Source: Mycobacteriales bacterium (GTDB taxonomy: Bacteria; Actinomycetota; Actinomycetes; Mycobacteriales; SCTD01). Taken from it: DNA of 64,000 nucleotides. Positions 60,666-64,000 of the stretch are shown here, one piece after another (positions within the stretch are counted from its first letter, which is position 1; every line of letters starts with the position of its first letter). Where the stretch lies: positions 1,627 through 65,626 of the forward strand of contig JBBDWV010000028.1 of the NCBI GenBank assembly GCA_040902655.1, written 5' to 3'. Made by a program: the position numbers and the translations under genes. The notes under the pieces are model-generated. The model was given only the letters and a program-made list of their open reading frames with translations, was not told the origin of the DNA and did no database searches.

Positions 60666-62528
60666 CTACTGCTTGACCGCGCTGAGCAGCTTCAGCGTCT
60701 CCTCGAGCAGGAGGTCACCGGTGCAGCGATCGATGGCGTAGCTGTCCTCGTAGTTGACGAAGAAGTAGCCGCCGGCGAAGAAGCCGAGCCCCTGCTGGCC
60801 CACCGGGTGGATCTCGAACGATTGCGGCATGTAGCCGAGTGCGTCGTTGGTCTGCGCCAGTGGGAAGGTAATCCTACCGGTGTTCTTCTCCTTGACGGTG
60901 TTCGTGTAGTTGGCGAACACCTCGCCGGGCGCCGCGGTCAGCACGATGTCGTTGCCGATCCGGGCGGCGCTCACTGGCAGCTCCACCGACTGCGGCGACG
61001 CCGACAGGCACGGCGCCTCGGCACTTTCCCCGACGCTGACGACGGCCGGCGTCGTGCTGAACTTGCGGTCGAACAGACCCGGCGTCCCCAGCGCCGTCAG
61101 CGGGACGTTCGTCAGCGCCGAGGTGGTCGTCGTCTGCGTGACCTTGACCGTCGTGTCGTCCACCTGTCGACCGGAGCCGACAGGCGGGACGAGGTTTGCC
61201 AGGTTGGTGCCCATGGTCCGGCCGCCGGCGTTGGACAGGTTGCCCAGGCCGGTCATGAAGTGCAGGCCGATCCCGCCGAAGCGCTCCTCGAGCCGCTTCT
61301 CGAACTGGCCGGGCCAGTCGGGGTGCGCGATGCCATCGTTGGTGCCCCACGAGGTGGGGTGCGCGGCGTAGGCGCCGAGGGTGGCGATGACCCGCGGTGT
61401 GGCCGGCTCCGTCGGCTCGGTGGACGGAGTCGGGGAGGGCTCGTCCTTCCCGCGCGGCGCCCCGTCGCTGCGACCTGGTGCGGCCGGCCCAGCGGCCGGC
61501 CCAGCGGTCGGCCCCCCAGCGGTCGGCCCCCCGGCGATCGGCCCCCCGGTCGTCGTGTCATCCCCGGCCGCCGTGTCGTCCGCGGTCGCCGGGCTCGACA
61601 CGGCCACCGCCCGCAGCCAGCTGAGCTGCGCCTCCTCTGCCGCCCGGTAGGTGTCCCGCCGCTCGGAGTTGAAGGCGCGCGCCTCCTGCTCGCCCGCCTC
61701 GAGCGTGGCGGGCTCCATCGTGATGACGGCCTGCTTGGCTGTGGCCTTGATGGCTTCGGTGACCTGGGCCATGTACCAGTTCGGGACGAAGCCCCAGCCG
61801 CCGATGAAGTCCGGGGCGGCGTGCGAGTGGGTGGCGTGCAGGATGTGTGAGGCGGCGGTGACGCCGCGCTGCTTCAGCTCCGGGTCCGCGGCCAAGGCCG
61901 CGTTGATCTGCTTCGCGCCGCAGTCGGTGCACTTCCTCTCGTAGTCCCACAGCCAGCCCTCACCGTCGAGGACGGTGGTGACGAGGGTCTGCGTCCCATC
62001 GCTGAAGGCCATGCTGCGTACCCAGAGCCCGTACTCCTCGTCGAAGGCCCGTACCGGGTTCACCGGGCCGAGGCTGAAGCCCCCCTGGTAGATGCAGTCC
62101 GGGTTCTCCGGCCACACCGAGCCGGGATTGGCGATGCCGTCGAGGGCATTGACAGCAGCGGTCGGCAGGTCCTGGAACCACGCCGGCTGGGTGGTCTTGC
62201 ACGCGGCCGGGTCGGTCTCCCAGCGCGCGTCCGGGAAGCCCTTGCCCTGCATGAGTTCCGGCTGCGGGAGCATCGAGGTCTTGGCCGCACCGACGAGCAG
62301 CTGGCCCGCCCCCAGCGCCGCAAGATCGACACCGGCGCTCGCCGCCGCGACCGCGTCGGATTCCTCCCCGCCGGATTCCTCCCCGACGGGATCCGACTGC
62401 GACACCGCGCCGGCCGTCGGCAGCGACGGGACCGGGACCGGGACGATGCCGATGCCGGCCCAGGCCGCGGAGACCATGAGCGTGCCGGTGAGACCGGCGA
62501 GCAGGGTGGAACGGACGACGGTGCGCAT
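60666..62528 (-). CDS. Secreted neutral ceramidase-like protein
   Basis: A 620-residue exported protein resembling the neutral/alkaline (non-lysosomal) ceramidase family, which hydrolyses the amide of ceramides. The signal peptide ends near residue 24. LLVGAAKTSM is the usual opening; HATHSHAAPD (His234-Ser-His236) corresponds to the zinc motif HTHSxP. A low-complexity Gly/Pro/Ala/Thr linker (about 325-385, GC-rich tandem codons) interrupts the domain, and LTAAPGEVFANY follows. CTGGAG precedes ATG 62528. Substrate is uncertain; actinobacteria rarely contain ceramide, so an environmental lipid or another amide is possible. Confidence 0.68.
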   Translation of the reverse strand: MRTVVRSTLLAGLTGTLMVSAAWAGIGIVPVPVPSLPTAGAVSQSDPVGEESGGEESDAVAAASAGVDLAALGAGQLLVGAAKTSMLPQPELMQGKGFPDARWETDPAACKTTQPAWFQDLPTAAVNALDGIANPGSVWPENPDCIYQGGFSLGPVNPVRAFDEEYGLWVRSMAFSDGTQTLVTTVLDGEGWLWDYERKCTDCGAKQINAALAADPELKQRGVTAASHILHATHSHAAPDFIGGWGFVPNWYMAQVTEAIKATAKQAVITMEPATLEAGEQEARAFNSERRDTYRAAEEAQLSWLRAVAVSSPATADDTAAGDDTTTGGPIAGGPTAGGPTAGPAAGPAAPGRSDGAPRGKDEPSPTPSTEPTEPATPRVIATLGAYAAHPTSWGTNDGIAHPDWPGQFEKRLEERFGGIGLHFMTGLGNLSNAGGRTMGTNLANLVPPVGSGRQVDDTTVKVTQTTTTSALTNVPLTALGTPGLFDRKFSTTPAVVSVGESAEAPCLSASPQSVELPVSAARIGNDIVLTAAPGEVFANYTNTVKEKNTGRITFPLAQTNDALGYMPQSFEIHPVGQQGLGFFAGGYFFVNYEDSYAIDRCTGDLLLEETLKLLSAVKQ

Positions 62529-62632
62529 ACGGGCTCCAGGCTCGGTGGGTTGCTGTCGTGGTGTTCGCCGCCGCCGCGGGCCGCCCTGCTGGGCGGGGTC
62601 CGACGTCGGTGCGGCCGGGTTGTGGCAGGCCA

Positions 62633-64000
62633 CTACTGCAGCCTCAACTCGCGCGCGTTCGTCTCGCCGTACTCGTCCCGGACGGCACCCGCGGCCACCG
62701 AGGCGGAGTCTCCGTCGGTGAGCGCGGTCCGGGCGAACCAGCGGCCGGCGACAAGCTCGGCCCGCACCTGCTCGACGGTGCCGTCGGCGCGTGTGACGGA
62801 CACGAGCGCGGACACGGGTGAGCCGGTGGCCGCCCACGGCCGGAACGAGCAGGTCCGGCAGAACGCGCTCCTGCCGCCGTTGTCACCGTCGTCGCGGATC
62901 GTCCGGAAGACCGACCCGTAGCTTCGTGGATAGCGGCTGTCCGGCACCACGAACGAGACGTCACCCGCGGCGTCCACCTGCCCGTCCGTCACCTGTACAC
63001 CCGTCCACGGCGTCACCCGGAACGGCTCCGAGCTGAGCGAGTACGGCGCATCCGCTCCGGTCGTACGGGAGAGGCCGTCGACGACGAACCGGTAGCTCCC
63101 CGTCGGCGTCGACCCGAGCCGGGCCGGGAACGCGTCGTACGCCTCGAAGCCTGCGGTCCACAGCCACTCCTGTTGCCCGGTGTGGGCGTCGGCAATGCCC
63201 TGTACCCCTCGTGGGAAGGCGACCTGGGTCTGCACTTCGCCGGTCATGTCCGCGAAGGCCTCCCACTGGCCGCCGACCTGCCGCTCCACGCGCACGACCG
63301 GGTTGTCGACAGCGTTGCTGCCGCCGCGCCAGGTGAACGTCGCCGCGTCGAAGCGGGAGATGTCCTTCGGTTGCTGCACCGGCTCGACCGGCCCGACGTC
63401 TGCCGGGAGCGAGGCGCGCCAGGCGTCGTAGGCAGGGCCGGAGATCTTGCCGATCGCCCTGGCCAGCGACTCCTGCCGAGCCTCGTCGGCCTGCGCGGTC
63501 GCGTCGTGCAGCTCGGGCGCCAGCTCCGGACCGCCCTTGAGGGAGCTGGCCATCCGGACCAGCCGGGTCGCCATGTAATCCGCGGTGTGCGGTCCGTACG
63601 CGGTCAGCGCCTTGCGGTAGTGGTCGCGGCTCTGGTACTCGCGATAGGAGACGGTGTAGCCGTTGTAGTCGCCGGCGTGGCCGATGCCGACCGGCAGCGC
63701 GAAGCCGCGCTCAGCCGGCAGCTCCTGCTTCGTGAAGTTGCCCAGGATCTGCGCGGGATCGGCCGGCTCGCTCGTCGCCCGGTCGAGGTTCTCCGGCGCG
63801 TCCCAACCCGCGGCGTCGTTGTGCACCTGGGCCTTCATCCGTACGACCGCTGGGTCGTCCATCGGCTTGCCGCCGCAGGTCGTCCGGCCGTCGTCGGGGC
63901 ACCAGTCGTAGCCGTCGAAGATGTCGCCCTCGACGTCGTTGGCGCGGCTCTCCAGGTTGAGGATCAGGTCGACCTGCGCCTCGCAGGCGCAGGACGCGAG
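62633..64000 (-). CDS. Ceramidase-like secreted protein, 5' end outside window
   Basis: An open frame of 455 residues runs to the window edge on the minus strand without a start, so the N-terminus is missing. The visible part has LASCACEAQVDLI at the edge, GHAGDYNGYTVSYREYQSRD, and HTADYMATRLVRMASSLKGG, as in the middle of neutral ceramidases. Two C-terminal beta-type regions (about 63000-63330 and 62640-62990) follow. It lies 104 bp upstream of the other ceramidase-like gene on the same strand, so the two probably form a tandem pair. Confidence 0.65.
   Translation of the reverse strand, partial: LASCACEAQVDLILNLESRANDVEGDIFDGYDWCPDDGRTTCGGKPMDDPAVVRMKAQVHNDAAGWDAPENLDRATSEPADPAQILGNFTKQELPAERGFALPVGIGHAGDYNGYTVSYREYQSRDHYRKALTAYGPHTADYMATRLVRMASSLKGGPELAPELHDATAQADEARQESLARAIGKISGPAYDAWRASLPADVGPVEPVQQPKDISRFDAATFTWRGGSNAVDNPVVRVERQVGGQWEAFADMTGEVQTQVAFPRGVQGIADAHTGQQEWLWTAGFEAYDAFPARLGSTPTGSYRFVVDGLSRTTGADAPYSLSSEPFRVTPWTGVQVTDGQVDAAGDVSFVVPDSRYPRSYGSVFRTIRDDGDNGGRSAFCRTCSFRPWAATGSPVSALVSVTRADGTVEQVRAELVAGRWFARTALTDGDSASVAAGAVRDEYGETNARELRLQ

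Overview
This window is high-GC actinobacterial chromosome. Coding is dense, many starts are GTG, and several genes overlap as ATGA or GTGA. The order thyX-dapA-rnj-ftsK-rimO-pgsA-cinA-clgR-pspA-pspM ... DUF3046-recA-recX ... miaB ... gluABCD-miaA-dapF ... hflX ... lexA/LysM gene matches the backbone I know from mycobacteria, corynebacteria and streptomycetes. The ectoine genes, an Sdh1-type succinate dehydrogenase and many short palindromes would fit a soil or rock-dwelling actinomycete (Frankiales- or Geodermatophilales-like), but the sequence alone does not fix the genus. I see no rRNA, tRNA, intact insertion sequence, prophage or CRISPR array.

Layout. 0.1-4.4 kb: a GNAT acetyltransferase and a succinate-semialdehyde dehydrogenase from overlapping divergent promoters, a YcaQ/AlkX-type DNA glycosylase, and an EamA exporter. 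4.4-15.9 kb: housekeeping core (thyX, dapA, RNase J, FtsK, RimO, PgsA, CinA), then the envelope-stress set clgR-pspA-pspM. 15.9-25.8 kb: aldo/keto reductase, Nei glycosylase, a large secreted subtilase with PKD domains, and a long Lhr-type helicase. 26-29.5 kb: DUF3046, recA carrying a 432-residue intein in the Walker A loop, and recX. 29.5-31 kb: a repeat-rich gap with several palindromes, two small membrane proteins and a 14-bp tandem repeat. 31-34.4 kb: two adjacent dynamin-like GTPases. 34.5-39.4 kb: ECF sigma factor with a membrane partner, a CysRS/MshC-like ligase, and a second subtilase. 39.5-43.6 kb: ectABCD, then a nuclease-like lipoprotein. 43.7-55.2 kb: miaB behind a tiny leaderless ORF, sdhCAB, dodecin, gluABCD, miaA, dapF and an SCO6745-family gene. 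55.4-60.6 kb: hflX, a duplicated and partly decayed DUF6318/PKD exported-protein locus, and the divergent lexA/LysM SOS pair. 60.7-64 kb: two tandem secreted ceramidase-like proteins, the second cut by the window edge.

How the parts work together. DNA damage response is a strong theme. recA has a LexA box and a separate RecA-NDp (PafBC-type) promoter, and the LysM division-inhibitor-like gene carries the same two signals. Nei, a YcaQ-like protein and Lhr are further repair genes. Envelope and osmotic stress is a second theme: ClgR/PspA/PspM, the dynamin pair, ectoine and hydroxyectoine synthesis, and an ECF sigma system. Many genes have a TANNNT -10 box exactly 6-8 nt before the start codon, which points to widespread leaderless transcription.

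The most unusual items are the P-loop RecA intein together with a distant low-GC patch in recA that covers the sites used by other RecA inteins; a set of palindromic elements, two of them exactly 64 bp with identical 12-bp ends and one inside the lhr coding sequence; and the DUF6318/PKD tandem array with a near-identical 5' module, divergent middle and deletion scar. I found no clearly new defence or biosynthetic system.
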